A program made the translations under genes and the position numbers. Of a stretch of 32,515 nt of DNA, positions 1-8,136 are shown piece after piece. Under the pieces are notes generated by a model that saw nothing but the letters and a program-made list of their open reading frames with translations, was not told the DNA's origin and did no database searches. Every line of letters starts with the position of its first letter. Within the stretch, counting starts at the first letter, position 1. The stretch comes from CAYXZO01 sp964469505 (lineage in GTDB: Bacteria; Fidelibacterota; UBA8477; JABMPR01): positions 1 to 32,515 of the forward strand of contig CAYXZO010000025.1 in assembly GCA_964469505.1 (NCBI GenBank), written 5' to 3'.

Positions 1-219
1 CGCCCGCCCGGGCGTTAAGAACGTCTGCCGAAAGGTTGTGCAGTTGACCCGAAGGCATCGAGAACGAGACGCCGGTCCACACCGCGCTGCTCTTGTACAA
101 GGCCAGGGCCCTGCGCGGGCTCTGGCTCCTGGACGCGGCGCGGGAGACCCTGACGGGCGCCCTACGCCGATCGAGGAGCAGTACTAGGAGTACGTGGACT
201 GGTCAGTCCCTGCGTTCCT
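1..219. other. GC-rich left edge, possible foreign or chimeric sequence
   Basis: By hand count about two thirds of these bases are G or C, against roughly half in the genes that follow. The plus strand from about position 48 to 180 reads as a plausible alpha-helical peptide (for example ALLLYKARALRGLWLLDAAR), reminiscent of TPR-type proteins, but it has no convincing start and loses a sensible frame near 170-200. It could be a remnant of another gene, or a misjoined read at the scaffold end. No terminator for the adjacent cytochrome gene is visible here. The transition falls close to that gene's stop codon, so its last few residues may be affected. Confidence 0.4.
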
Positions 220-2943
220 CTACCGGGGCCTTAACCTTAGCCAATCCTGATTGCTCAATGTCTTACATACCGGTGCCCGACTGTTCAACAAGGAATTAAA
301 ATCCCGTTGCGCCTTCACCAGCCATCCCGTCTGCTTTTCGTGGCAGGTTAAACATACCCCCACTTCCAGCAAACGCCGCCGCATAGACTCAGTCAACGGC
401 CCCGTATTAGTTCGAGTACTTCCTCCTCCCTTTCCATCCAGACTTACCCAGGCATCCCACGGTAAGCCATCGGGCCCGGGGGCATATTTCGGGGTAAAAA
501 GCCAAACTGCCTTTGAACCATTTGATACCAATTCCAGATATCCGCGGCCAAAACCGGTCGCCAAACTGGAGATATGGCAAGAACGACATTCCCGACTTTC
601 GCTGCCAGTAGTATGTGGCGATATGGGAGCATACAGCCGGCGAAAATAAGCTGAAGTGTTACCTTTTTTGTCGGTCGGACCTTTATCCATAGTCATAATC
701 ATCCCGGGGATAAATGGGGAGATTACCGTATCGCCCGGACTGAGGTACCTGATGCCGAGAACCGGCGGTTCAGCCAGAAAATCACCGGCGTATTCTTGCC
801 AGTGTCCATGCATCTGCGCCCCGGTCAAGTTGTCCCGCCCTACGCTGTCGGGCTCAAATGCAGTGTGGCAACCGATGCACTGCGGTGCCCATTGAGCGTG
901 ACAGGCATTGCATTCCAGACGCTCATGGGCTGGGGCAGTACATTCCCACGGGGGGGGCTTCAAAAGCCAACTTTGACCGGAAAACTTACCTTCAAGATAC
1001 CATTTGCCGCCCTGCTGATAAGTATTTAGCAACGGGAGTTGATCTTTAGCTGTGGCCAGCACTTTTGCGCTTTTAAGTTTTCTTCCCAGAGAATTAATCA
1101 ACCGTTTTGAATCTTCATCAAACTCCGGTAGGCCAACAACTTGTACCGGCTGGTGGAAATGGCAATCGGTACAACTAATCTTTTCGGCTTCTTCCTCGTG
1201 CTGATAGGCGTGATTATCACCCATAACTTCCCGAGCCAAGTGACAATCGGTGCAACCCAATCCCTGCTCGTGATGGATATCAGCCCTAATGTATTGAGAT
1301 ATTCGTCCATCCGCTAAAATGCGGAGCGAATCGCTCAGCTCTTTCACACTATCGAGACCAGTTTCGTGCCATCCCTGATAGGACAAAGAAATGCGCCCTG
1401 ACCGGCTATGGCAGCCCAAACAATGCTCATCGCCGACTAATGCCGATAGAGCTGGATGGGTTAGGGGCCCATCAGCGGTGGACCAGTGACCGGACCGTAC
1501 TCGTTTTTCTACTTCCACACTGGTACTGTCACTATATCGTAGATGACAGGCCAGGCAACCGCCACCTCGACTGTTTTCATCGATTCGCCCCCACTTCTTT
1601 TTCGCCTGTCCCAAGTGGCAATGGAGACATAATTGGCGCAGATGAGTATCTGCCGGTGAATCTTTCACATCGTGGATACCTGCCAGATCATTGGGGAAAT
1701 CTAATTCCCCAAAAGCAAAGCGATCCACGGCAATCATTCCGGTAACCTGATTCATAAGACTGTTTTGCACCCGGGCTGGTTGGTCAGGGTGACACTGTTC
1801 CTGGCCACAGCTTGTGGGGGCATTAGATAAATCGCCAGGAATCAGAATCATCCCTCTATGGGCCATATTTTTATCTAGAGTGTAAGGATTACCTCTATGG
1901 CAGCTGAAACACCCCACCGCCTGGGGGCTATGGGACGGCGAGAATCCAACCAATCCGTGGTGGCATGTCAAGCACCCCTCAGCCCTCTTTTCATTGCCCA
2001 CAAACAAAACCGTATCTTGAGATACCCCCAAAGGATTAACAACGCCAACCTGGAAGTTGTCAAAAGTGTTTTTCGTAGGCCAAAGTAACTGCCAATTTGC
2101 CCCACGTGTGTAATAAACCAATCCAGAGAGAGTTATATAGCTTACTATAACGGCGATTACCGTATTTCGTACCCGATCACTTTTCCGGCGAATAGTTCCC
2201 AATAAAAGTACTACTCCCGCTCCGAAAACCAGAGGCCAAAGGGGACGGCTGAAATGATGCAATAACTCTTGAAATCCCAGGAAGTACCATGGGCCACGAT
2301 TTACCAAGTCCAGCTTAGTACGCAGGAGGGGCGTAAAGAATAAAGCCAATATAAAAACTATGAGGGTACTGATGAACATAACCACCAAACGCGGCCAGCG
2401 GGGTTTGGCGTGTTCAAAAATGATCAAGGCCAGCAAAATAGTAAAAGTAGCGGCATGGTTGATGTATAAAACTACCGGCTGGTCTTCCCGACCCACAAGC
2501 ATCCAGCGCGCCGCACTTCCTATCAGAGGAATGGACTCTAAAAGGCTTACCAATATCCGCAGTGCTTGTTCGGCATCCGCATCGGCCCGTAGCATAAACC
2601 CGGAAAGATTCACCAACAGAACGATTACCAGGCCTAAGGTTAAGCGCCACCAGAGTCCGGATCGAATATTACGGTCAGTTTTGCGGGCTAGCTGTTCCCA
2701 CACGTGGACCAGCACTGTAATTATGAGGAATTGACCGCTCCAATAGTGTAGATTGCGTAAGAATGCTCCCGCTGAACTACTTACCAGAAGATGTGATAGG
2801 GAGTGGAACGGCTGAGTTACATCATATAACGTCGCAAGCAGAATCCCGGTAAACCCAGCCAGCAGAAAGAAAGCGGTGGCCGCCTGCCCCAGGGGACGTC
2901 CCCAGAAGCGCTCCAAACGGGCGAAAAATTTCTCACCCCACAT
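220..2943 (-). CDS. cytochrome b / multihaem cytochrome c fusion protein
   Basis: The 907-residue protein begins with about seven membrane helices (roughly 21-42, 60-83, 98-118, 157-178, 185-205, 234-251, 260-278). His66/His80 and His163/His178 have the spacing (13 and 14 residues between) of the haem-b ligands of cytochrome b6. The segment GPWYFLGFQE near 217-226 sits where the quinone-site PEWY motif lies in the C-terminal part of cytochrome b. Seven helices put the C-terminus outside, as required for the following c-type domain. From residue 324 there are 11 CXXCH motifs (CLTCH, CFSCH, CLHCH, CLACH, CLGCH, two CTDCH, CNACH, CIGCH, CRSCH, CLTCH) plus one CX4CH (CGQEQCH, 379-385). It starts 2 bases after the Rieske gene, so the two very likely form one membrane complex passing electrons from quinol to periplasmic haems. 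The final electron acceptor is unknown. The last few residues lie beside the composition break at the window edge. Confidence 0.9.
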   Translation of the reverse strand: MWGEKFFARLERFWGRPLGQAATAFFLLAGFTGILLATLYDVTQPFHSLSHLLVSSSAGAFLRNLHYWSGQFLIITVLVHVWEQLARKTDRNIRSGLWWRLTLGLVIVLLVNLSGFMLRADADAEQALRILVSLLESIPLIGSAARWMLVGREDQPVVLYINHAATFTILLALIIFEHAKPRWPRLVVMFISTLIVFILALFFTPLLRTKLDLVNRGPWYFLGFQELLHHFSRPLWPLVFGAGVVLLLGTIRRKSDRVRNTVIAVIVSYITLSGLVYYTRGANWQLLWPTKNTFDNFQVGVVNPLGVSQDTVLFVGNEKRAEGCLTCHHGLVGFSPSHSPQAVGCFSCHRGNPYTLDKNMAHRGMILIPGDLSNAPTSCGQEQCHPDQPARVQNSLMNQVTGMIAVDRFAFGELDFPNDLAGIHDVKDSPADTHLRQLCLHCHLGQAKKKWGRIDENSRGGGCLACHLRYSDSTSVEVEKRVRSGHWSTADGPLTHPALSALVGDEHCLGCHSRSGRISLSYQGWHETGLDSVKELSDSLRILADGRISQYIRADIHHEQGLGCTDCHLAREVMGDNHAYQHEEEAEKISCTDCHFHQPVQVVGLPEFDEDSKRLINSLGRKLKSAKVLATAKDQLPLLNTYQQGGKWYLEGKFSGQSWLLKPPPWECTAPAHERLECNACHAQWAPQCIGCHTAFEPDSVGRDNLTGAQMHGHWQEYAGDFLAEPPVLGIRYLSPGDTVISPFIPGMIMTMDKGPTDKKGNTSAYFRRLYAPISPHTTGSESRECRSCHISSLATGFGRGYLELVSNGSKAVWLFTPKYAPGPDGLPWDAWVSLDGKGGGSTRTNTGPLTESMRRRLLEVGVCLTCHEKQTGWLVKAQRDFNSLLNSRAPVCKTLSNQDWLRLRPR

Positions 2944-2945
2944 GA

Positions 2946-3380
2946 TCAGATATCCCGTACCTGGATTGTATCCGGTGCAACCTTCACAATTTCCAGTGGT
3001 TTTAGGTCGGTGGGAGCCGGTCCGCCAAGTCGCTTGCCTTTCAAATCAAATTGAGAACCATGGCAGGGACAAACTAACTTGTCGTTTTCTCGCTTGATAA
3101 TACAACCCAAATGCGGACAGCGGGCTGAGTAGGCCTGTATTTCATTTCGCTCTTTAACTAGGATTACGGAATGGAAGATTTCTGTGCCATATCTGAGCTT
3201 AGACGAGTAAAAAGTCAGAACGGGAGAAGTACGTCTCTGTAAATTTTGGAAAGCCTTTATCCAAGCGTCAAGGATGATGCCAAGCAGAGTATAAAAACCA
3301 AGCGCCAGGAAACGACGGCGGGACCAAATGCTCTTTTTTCTTTTCGGTACTGAAGGCAATATGTGATTCATCTTTATCAA
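2946..3380 (-). CDS. Rieske [2Fe-2S] iron-sulfur protein
   Basis: This 144-residue protein has the two Rieske cluster boxes: CPHLGC near residues 88-93 and CPCHGS near 104-109, giving the Cys-His plus Cys-His ligand set of a [2Fe-2S] cluster. The N-terminus carries SRRRFLALG followed by a hydrophobic stretch (about 25-40). That is typical of Rieske subunits exported folded by the Tat pathway and kept as a membrane anchor. The gene lies directly upstream of the cytochrome b/c fusion, with 2 bases between stop and start, so the pair should be co-translated and act as a bc-type quinol oxidoreductase. The apparent start is TTG with GAGGG upstream; an ATG three codons later (3371) is an alternative. 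Confidence 0.92.
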   Translation of the reverse strand: MIKMNHILPSVPKRKKSIWSRRRFLALGFYTLLGIILDAWIKAFQNLQRRTSPVLTFYSSKLRYGTEIFHSVILVKERNEIQAYSARCPHLGCIIKRENDKLVCPCHGSQFDLKGKRLGGPAPTDLKPLEIVKVAPDTIQVRDI

Positions 3381-3550
3381 ATCATTGCCCTCAAAGCAAA
3401 ATGTGGGCCTATATCGAAACTACATAGGAGGTCTAGGCAAGCTTTTCCATTTGGACAAAGGAATGCATTGAAATAGGAGGTGTTGGTCAAACGGCTATTT
3501 AAAAGAAAATCCCCCACATAGGGGAGGATACGGACACTCTAGTATGGTTT

Positions 3551-3586
3551 ATGTGTCCGGGGGTATGGTAATACCCCCGGACACAT
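3551..3586. other. Perfect 16-bp hairpin between operons
   Basis: The arms 3551-3566 and 3571-3586 are exact reverse complements around the 4-base loop GGTA (core GTGTCCGGGGG / CCCCCGGACAC). It begins 30 bases past the stop codon of the six-bladed lipoprotein gene, where a terminator or mRNA 3' end would sit. No run of U follows on either strand, so it is not a standard intrinsic terminator. A second copy of GGACAC at 3532-3537 could pair with the same GTGTCC arm (3553-3558), giving an alternative, weaker fold. Confidence 0.6.
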
Positions 3587-3615
3587 TGACTAAAATTTCA
3601 ATTCAGTTTCTACTA

Positions 3616-4701
3616 TCACTCCACCCAATCCGCTAAGTAAATATCAGTGGCCATAGGATTGTTAGCATTACGGTTAGAGGCAAAGAGTAACTTTTTACCG
3701 TCAGGAGAGAACATAGGGAAACTATCGAAAGTATCGTTATAGGTGAGTCGGGTTAAACCAGTACCATCAATATTAATCATATACAGTTCGAAATTATGTC
3801 CATAGGCATGTAATTCCTCATGCCAGTCATCCATGTTAGAAGAGAAGATTATGCGTTTTCCATCCGGAAACCAAGAGGGGGCCCAATTAGTGGCGCCGTT
3901 GTTGGTCAATCTTTTCACCCCGGTACCATCAGCATTCATAACATAAATATCCAGGGGCACAGCTTCGATGATGTTGTGCTTCATGTTCTCAATCCAACGC
4001 ACAGAATCCTCGTGGGTTTCAGGATACCAGGCCCGCCAAACGATTTTGGAACCATCGGGGCTAAAATAGGGCCCTCCGTCGTATCCTAACCGATAGGTAA
4101 GACGCTTTACATCGGAACCGTCGATGTTCATGGTGAACAGCTCCAGATCGTTATCCACCTGGGAAGTAAATATCACTTTTCCGGTTTTAAAACAGACGGT
4201 GGGTTCCGCATCATATCCGGGATTCTCCCGGATACGTATTAAATCTGATCCATCGGGCTTGGCGGAGTAAATGTCATAAGGGAATACTGGCCAGATGTAT
4301 TTACCTGGTTTGGGCTTAGGACGAGGTGGACAGGAATCTACAACTCCATAAGTGGAGGCGAAAATAATTCGGCTCATATCAGCACTGAAATACGAGCAAG
4401 TGCAAGCCCCTTTACCGGGAGAAACCATTCTTTTGTTGCTACCATCGGCATTCATGATGTAGATCTGATCACAATCGAAACCATCCCTTTTACTTTGGAA
4501 GATGATTTGCTTCCCATCGGGAGACCAATAGGCTTCGCCATTATCACCCTTAAATGTCAGTTGTTTGAGATTGGTGATATGATATCTACCATCTGCCGCG
4601 TTACTACCCTTACTTTCTTTGGGTGGTGGTGTCTTCTTACTACACCCCACAAGGGCTATAATCACTATTAAAGCCCACCAGAATACACGCTTACCTTTCA
4701 C
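3616..4701 (-). CDS. TolB-like six-bladed beta-propeller lipoprotein
   Basis: The 361-residue protein opens with a lipoprotein signal: a hydrophobic stretch ending in ALVGC, which makes Cys20 the lipidated residue. Six PD40/TolB-type blades follow, each with a form of 'FSPDGKKIIF.S......DIYVMNADGTGVKRLT'. Six blades is the number in the TolB propeller, but the N-terminal TolB domain is missing, so it is not TolB itself. Propellers of this type usually act in protein or ligand binding at the envelope. It starts with GTG preceded by a strong AAGGAGG site about 10 bases upstream. It lies 82 bases after the 397-residue protein gene and may be the last gene of the long operon or have its own promoter in that gap. 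Its partner and ligand cannot be told from sequence. Confidence 0.8.
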   Translation of the reverse strand: MKGKRVFWWALIVIIALVGCSKKTPPPKESKGSNAADGRYHITNLKQLTFKGDNGEAYWSPDGKQIIFQSKRDGFDCDQIYIMNADGSNKRMVSPGKGACTCSYFSADMSRIIFASTYGVVDSCPPRPKPKPGKYIWPVFPYDIYSAKPDGSDLIRIRENPGYDAEPTVCFKTGKVIFTSQVDNDLELFTMNIDGSDVKRLTYRLGYDGGPYFSPDGSKIVWRAWYPETHEDSVRWIENMKHNIIEAVPLDIYVMNADGTGVKRLTNNGATNWAPSWFPDGKRIIFSSNMDDWHEELHAYGHNFELYMINIDGTGLTRLTYNDTFDSFPMFSPDGKKLLFASNRNANNPMATDIYLADWVE

Positions 4702-4783
4702 TCCAGTTTCCTCCTTTCAGCGGTCTAAAACAATTTAAATGCTTTTCCTATATCGTTGATATCCAAGGATACACAGAGAAAGG

Positions 4784-5977
4784 TTATTCATCAGGCTGCA
4801 CCTGATAAACAAAGACTCCGTTATGGATTATTAGACCAAAATGATCCGCATTTATGGCTTCCAAAACTGGACGATAGGGAGACCAACTCTCAATATCCCC
4901 CGCGAAGACCTCTCTCCCGCTATGATCAACCAGCTTCAAGCGAAATCTTCCCCAAGCTTTGCGTCCATCGGACAAATGGTAGCTCTTTCCGGTGATAAAA
5001 ACAAACAGTTGAGCACCCGATAAGTAAATTCCATCCAGAATTTGGCGCTCCGCAGTGGAGATGAAACCCATCACTATATCACCATTATCGGCATTAACTA
5101 CTTGGGTACCTCCAGAGCCCAAAAAGAGCGCATACTCCGGTGATGCGATGCGAACTCTTTCGGGTATCGTGGGATATTCTTTTAGTCGTACAACACCATG
5201 ATATAAAAACATCCGGGGATGATATAAAGAGTCAACCTCGACCAGGAAGGCAGTCTTACCAGGAAAAGGATAGACTTCTATGAGTACCCCAGGAATATCC
5301 GCGCCGACCAGAGGCTTAAAAAACCTGTCATAAATGGTAACCCTGATTTTTTGTTCCGGTTCAGGACGATTTAGACTAGGGGTAGTCAGAGTGTAATAAA
5401 TATCATGTGAGCCTCGGAAAAGTACCAGCCCGGCAGTATCCGTCGTGACCGGCAGGGCCAGCGTATCTACTCTTTGATCAGGAAGGATTCTAAAAATCCG
5501 CCTATGAAACCCATCCGGTGCCAAAAGTGTCCCATTGTCTTCCAGGAGAGCACGTTCTCGTTGTCGTAATAGAAAGAATGTATTGGCATAAATATACGCT
5601 GGCCTTCCGGCTTCATTAAAGACTCGAAAGGAATAAACGGCCTGTGGTGGCACCTGCAAGGGATTTACGCGGGTATCCACAATGGCAAACCAGCGCCGAT
5701 TAGGGGCATAACTCAATCCTTGTCCACTCTCAAAAGGCACCTCACCATTGCTATTTCCTTCACTGTCGAAAAGTCTTAAACGGTTTTTAAAAGCAATCAA
5801 CCAGATGGGATATCTGTCACGCTCACCTCGAAAAACACAGCGTTGGATAGGCTGGTCGAAAAGCCAGCTTCCAATCAACTCGACTTGAGCAGCGTTAAGG
5901 TAAAAGGTGTTGAATGTTAATATCGTAAATAACCAGCGGAGGCCCTTGTATCCAAGCGTGCGGGAAACAAGGTTCAT
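4784..5977 (-). CDS. Secreted or envelope beta-rich protein, family unknown
   Basis: I do not recognise a named family in this 397-residue protein. The N-terminus has a hydrophobic stretch (WLFTILTFNTFYLNA) that fits an export signal. The rest is a series of short beta-strand-like repeats (for example residues around 85-100 with APNRRWFAIVD, and later ASPEYALFLG) resembling irregular propeller blades. A segment near residues 140-168 (RERALLEDNGTLLAPDG) resembles one in the 374-residue protein on the other side of the peptidase-like gene (QVVVNEQGNMLLLEPG), so the two are probably distant paralogues. Its ATG overlaps the stop of the upstream peptidase-like gene by 4 bases (ATGA), showing translational coupling. 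It is likely to act at the cell envelope with its neighbours; no catalytic motif is visible. Confidence 0.75.
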   Translation of the reverse strand: MNLVSRTLGYKGLRWLFTILTFNTFYLNAAQVELIGSWLFDQPIQRCVFRGERDRYPIWLIAFKNRLRLFDSEGNSNGEVPFESGQGLSYAPNRRWFAIVDTRVNPLQVPPQAVYSFRVFNEAGRPAYIYANTFFLLRQRERALLEDNGTLLAPDGFHRRIFRILPDQRVDTLALPVTTDTAGLVLFRGSHDIYYTLTTPSLNRPEPEQKIRVTIYDRFFKPLVGADIPGVLIEVYPFPGKTAFLVEVDSLYHPRMFLYHGVVRLKEYPTIPERVRIASPEYALFLGSGGTQVVNADNGDIVMGFISTAERQILDGIYLSGAQLFVFITGKSYHLSDGRKAWGRFRLKLVDHSGREVFAGDIESWSPYRPVLEAINADHFGLIIHNGVFVYQVQPDE

Positions 5978-8127
5978 TTCAGGAGCAGCACTTTGAAAGA
6001 ATAGGCCTTGGATGGTGTCTGAAAACGAAACAAATAGACACCACTGGCCAATTCACGACCGGTAACATCCCTTCCGTCCCAGATTAGTTCTACATATCCC
6101 ACGGCTCGTGTCGGGGGCTGAAGTTGGGCTACTCGCCGTCCCCTAACATCAAATATCTCGACAGGGCTTAACATTGAGTTGTTCAAGCGTAATCTTAAAA
6201 CAGTGCTGGAATTAAAGGGATTGGGAGCTGGGGGCCACACGGTGATTGATTCCGGACGTTCATCATGAGCTATGGTGGAAGCTCCCCAGAAAAAATTCAG
6301 TACTCTTTCCATCAAAGCGGATCGGTTCTGGCTACCATTGATGGTCTCAAAAGCAAAACCCATCACAAAAGTCTTACCGGTACCGCTGGCGGTAACGGCT
6401 GCCAGTCGATTGTTCCCGTAAAGCAATGCCGCCTGTCCCCCATTCTCCGCCGTGAAATAATCCGGCCAATCCTCCGCGTAGGGTGAGGTTCCATATGTAA
6501 AATTCAAACCCGAAAAGTACTCACCGGTCCCGGCGACACTGTAGGAACCGGCATTATCGCCGGCATATCCGACATGCAATACTTGAGTTAGAAAAGCCTG
6601 GTCCTGGGCATTACCAGCTGAAAGATCATACCCTATCTCCGCCCCAGAAGTGAAAAAATTACCTCCTTGAGACAAATAGTTGCTGACAATACTCTGCTCA
6701 GTAGTGGAAAATGTTTCATCTGTTCGACTATCATCCCCTAAAAACCAGACTACTGCATCGAATCCATCCAAATTACCTCGGGAAATAACCCATTCATTGG
6801 CTGCCGTCTGGATACCCAAGGAATGGTTGCTTTCAGCAAGTGCTTCTCCATAATAGGTGGCGAAATTGTGCTGAGGTTGATTCCAACTGCCACTGGTACG
6901 ATCAAATCCATCAACTACTAAAACTTGAGGAGCATCAGGATTTATGAGAACACCATAAGTATCGCTGTATTCGCTTTCGTTGGGGGGTGCAGCTTGATCC
7001 ACTGCTTTCATTCGAAATTGGACGTATACATTGTGAGGGAAATTTTGAAAAGTGTAACTAGTCATATCCGCAGTTAAGGTCTCCGGCCCCTGGTTGGAAC
7101 TCCAGTTCTGCCCGTCGAAAGAGAATTCCAATTTGTAACCTGCCAGATCCCCGGCCGTGGAAGGAGCCCATTCCAGGCGCAGGTTACCCTGACCATCATC
7201 ACCTAGATAAAGGATGGTAGGTGGGTCAGGAGGCGTGAAATCCTGTTCGGTGAAAACCACTGGTACAAAAGTAGTATCCCAGTTACCCTGGATATCGGCA
7301 GATAGCACTCCGATTACATAATTTCCAGTGGGATAGGCTGTACAATCCAAAAAACCATTAGTGGAGATTCGATTGGTAACTATGTATATGTATGTGCTGG
7401 TGTTGGACCCTGGCGCGTATACGTTACTGACATAGCTGGAAGAATAAAGCTCATCGGCTCGAAACCAGAAATGGGGTCCTTCCAGAGGAGCACTCATATC
7501 AGCGGGCCATAGCCCCCAACCAATCCGATAAATACCGTTGTTCATATCCACCGAGTAAGTCATATCGGTGGTATCCGCAGCCTGGGCCCAAATGTCCACA
7601 TGTCCCGAAAGCACATTTCCTGGCAGAACCTGACTGGTGCCATCGACTACGAATCGGATCTCCGGTGAGCGTGGATGGTACGGGTCATGGAAAGGTTCAA
7701 TCCCACCAGCCCTCAATGAATTGACCACAGTAGTGCCCGAGGCGCCCCCACCGTCTTTGAAATGGATATGATTTTGATCGTTGGTCCAGCCTACTACTTC
7801 TCCTACATCCACCCAGTCGCCTACATTGAGAGCAGGATTGGGAGTCACATGCACATACGCGAAACGGCCAACCCGAATCCAGGCATTACTACCATTGGGA
7901 TCAAAACCCAACACCTGACCATAAGCTACATTTAGTACTTCCCCACCTTGAGTCAATGGCATGTCGGTACCACTGTGAAAATGGTCTCGCTCACCTCGAC
8001 ATTCGTCCAAGGTTGCCGAAATGGGATGTTGCACATTCATGGGAGCCATTGGCCAGGGATAATTGGCTAGGGTTTGACTCAATAGCCCCACCAGTAACAG
8101 CAATTCGATCTTCAAAGTAGTACGCAT
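5974..8127 (-). CDS. Secreted M23-like (LytM-fold) peptidase with FN3 and sorting domains
   Basis: This 717-residue protein has a signal peptide (about 1-21) and an M23-like domain at about 45-125. His51 and Asp55 (HSGTD) and the pair His120/His122 (NHIHF) match the HxxxD and HxH zinc ligands of LytM peptidases, so all expected ligands are present. A fibronectin type III-like domain follows at about 300-395. Next is a Rossmann-like segment, about 400-610 (VLVVDGFDR, VVWFLGDDSR, YLSQGGNFFTSG), recalling glutamine-amidotransferase-like domains of secreted proteins. The C-terminal sorting domain starts near 628 (PPAPNPFNSST) and ends in ASGVYLFRF and LLLK. Proteins with this tail are sent out through type IX secretion in Bacteroidota; that route is inferred here. 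The start has AAGGCGG just upstream. It lies 9 bases after the 374-residue gene and overlaps the next gene by 4. Cleavage of peptidoglycan or of another peptide substrate is plausible but unproven. Confidence 0.8.
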   Translation of the reverse strand: MRTTLKIELLLLVGLLSQTLANYPWPMAPMNVQHPISATLDECRGERDHFHSGTDMPLTQGGEVLNVAYGQVLGFDPNGSNAWIRVGRFAYVHVTPNPALNVGDWVDVGEVVGWTNDQNHIHFKDGGGASGTTVVNSLRAGGIEPFHDPYHPRSPEIRFVVDGTSQVLPGNVLSGHVDIWAQAADTTDMTYSVDMNNGIYRIGWGLWPADMSAPLEGPHFWFRADELYSSSYVSNVYAPGSNTSTYIYIVTNRISTNGFLDCTAYPTGNYVIGVLSADIQGNWDTTFVPVVFTEQDFTPPDPPTILYLGDDGQGNLRLEWAPSTAGDLAGYKLEFSFDGQNWSSNQGPETLTADMTSYTFQNFPHNVYVQFRMKAVDQAAPPNESEYSDTYGVLINPDAPQVLVVDGFDRTSGSWNQPQHNFATYYGEALAESNHSLGIQTAANEWVISRGNLDGFDAVVWFLGDDSRTDETFSTTEQSIVSNYLSQGGNFFTSGAEIGYDLSAGNAQDQAFLTQVLHVGYAGDNAGSYSVAGTGEYFSGLNFTYGTSPYAEDWPDYFTAENGGQAALLYGNNRLAAVTASGTGKTFVMGFAFETINGSQNRSALMERVLNFFWGASTIAHDERPESITVWPPAPNPFNSSTVLRLRLNNSMLSPVEIFDVRGRRVAQLQPPTRAVGYVELIWDGRDVTGRELASGVYLFRFQTPSKAYSFKVLLLK

Positions 8128-8136
8128 TTAACCGCC

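Noticed and set aside
93..299. Open frame on the plus strand at the left edge starting with TTG.
   Set aside because: It has no ribosome site, overlaps the 3' end of the cytochrome gene, and its second half reads as a frame artefact. It is treated as part of the GC-rich edge instead.
3423..3481. ATAGGAGGT occurs twice on the plus strand (3423-3431 and 3473-3481), resembling ribosome binding sites for small genes.
   Set aside because: The only frame after the second copy is about 12 codons long and nothing convincing follows the first. It may be chance.
3455..3490. Possible promoter for the Rieske operon on the minus strand: TTGACC, 17 bases, TGCATT.
   Set aside because: The -10 box is poor and several equally weak alternatives exist nearby, so I cannot choose one.
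3616..4701. Calling the six-bladed lipoprotein TolB.
   Set aside because: It has a lipobox and lacks the N-terminal TolB domain, and no tol/pal genes lie nearby. Only the propeller type is shared.
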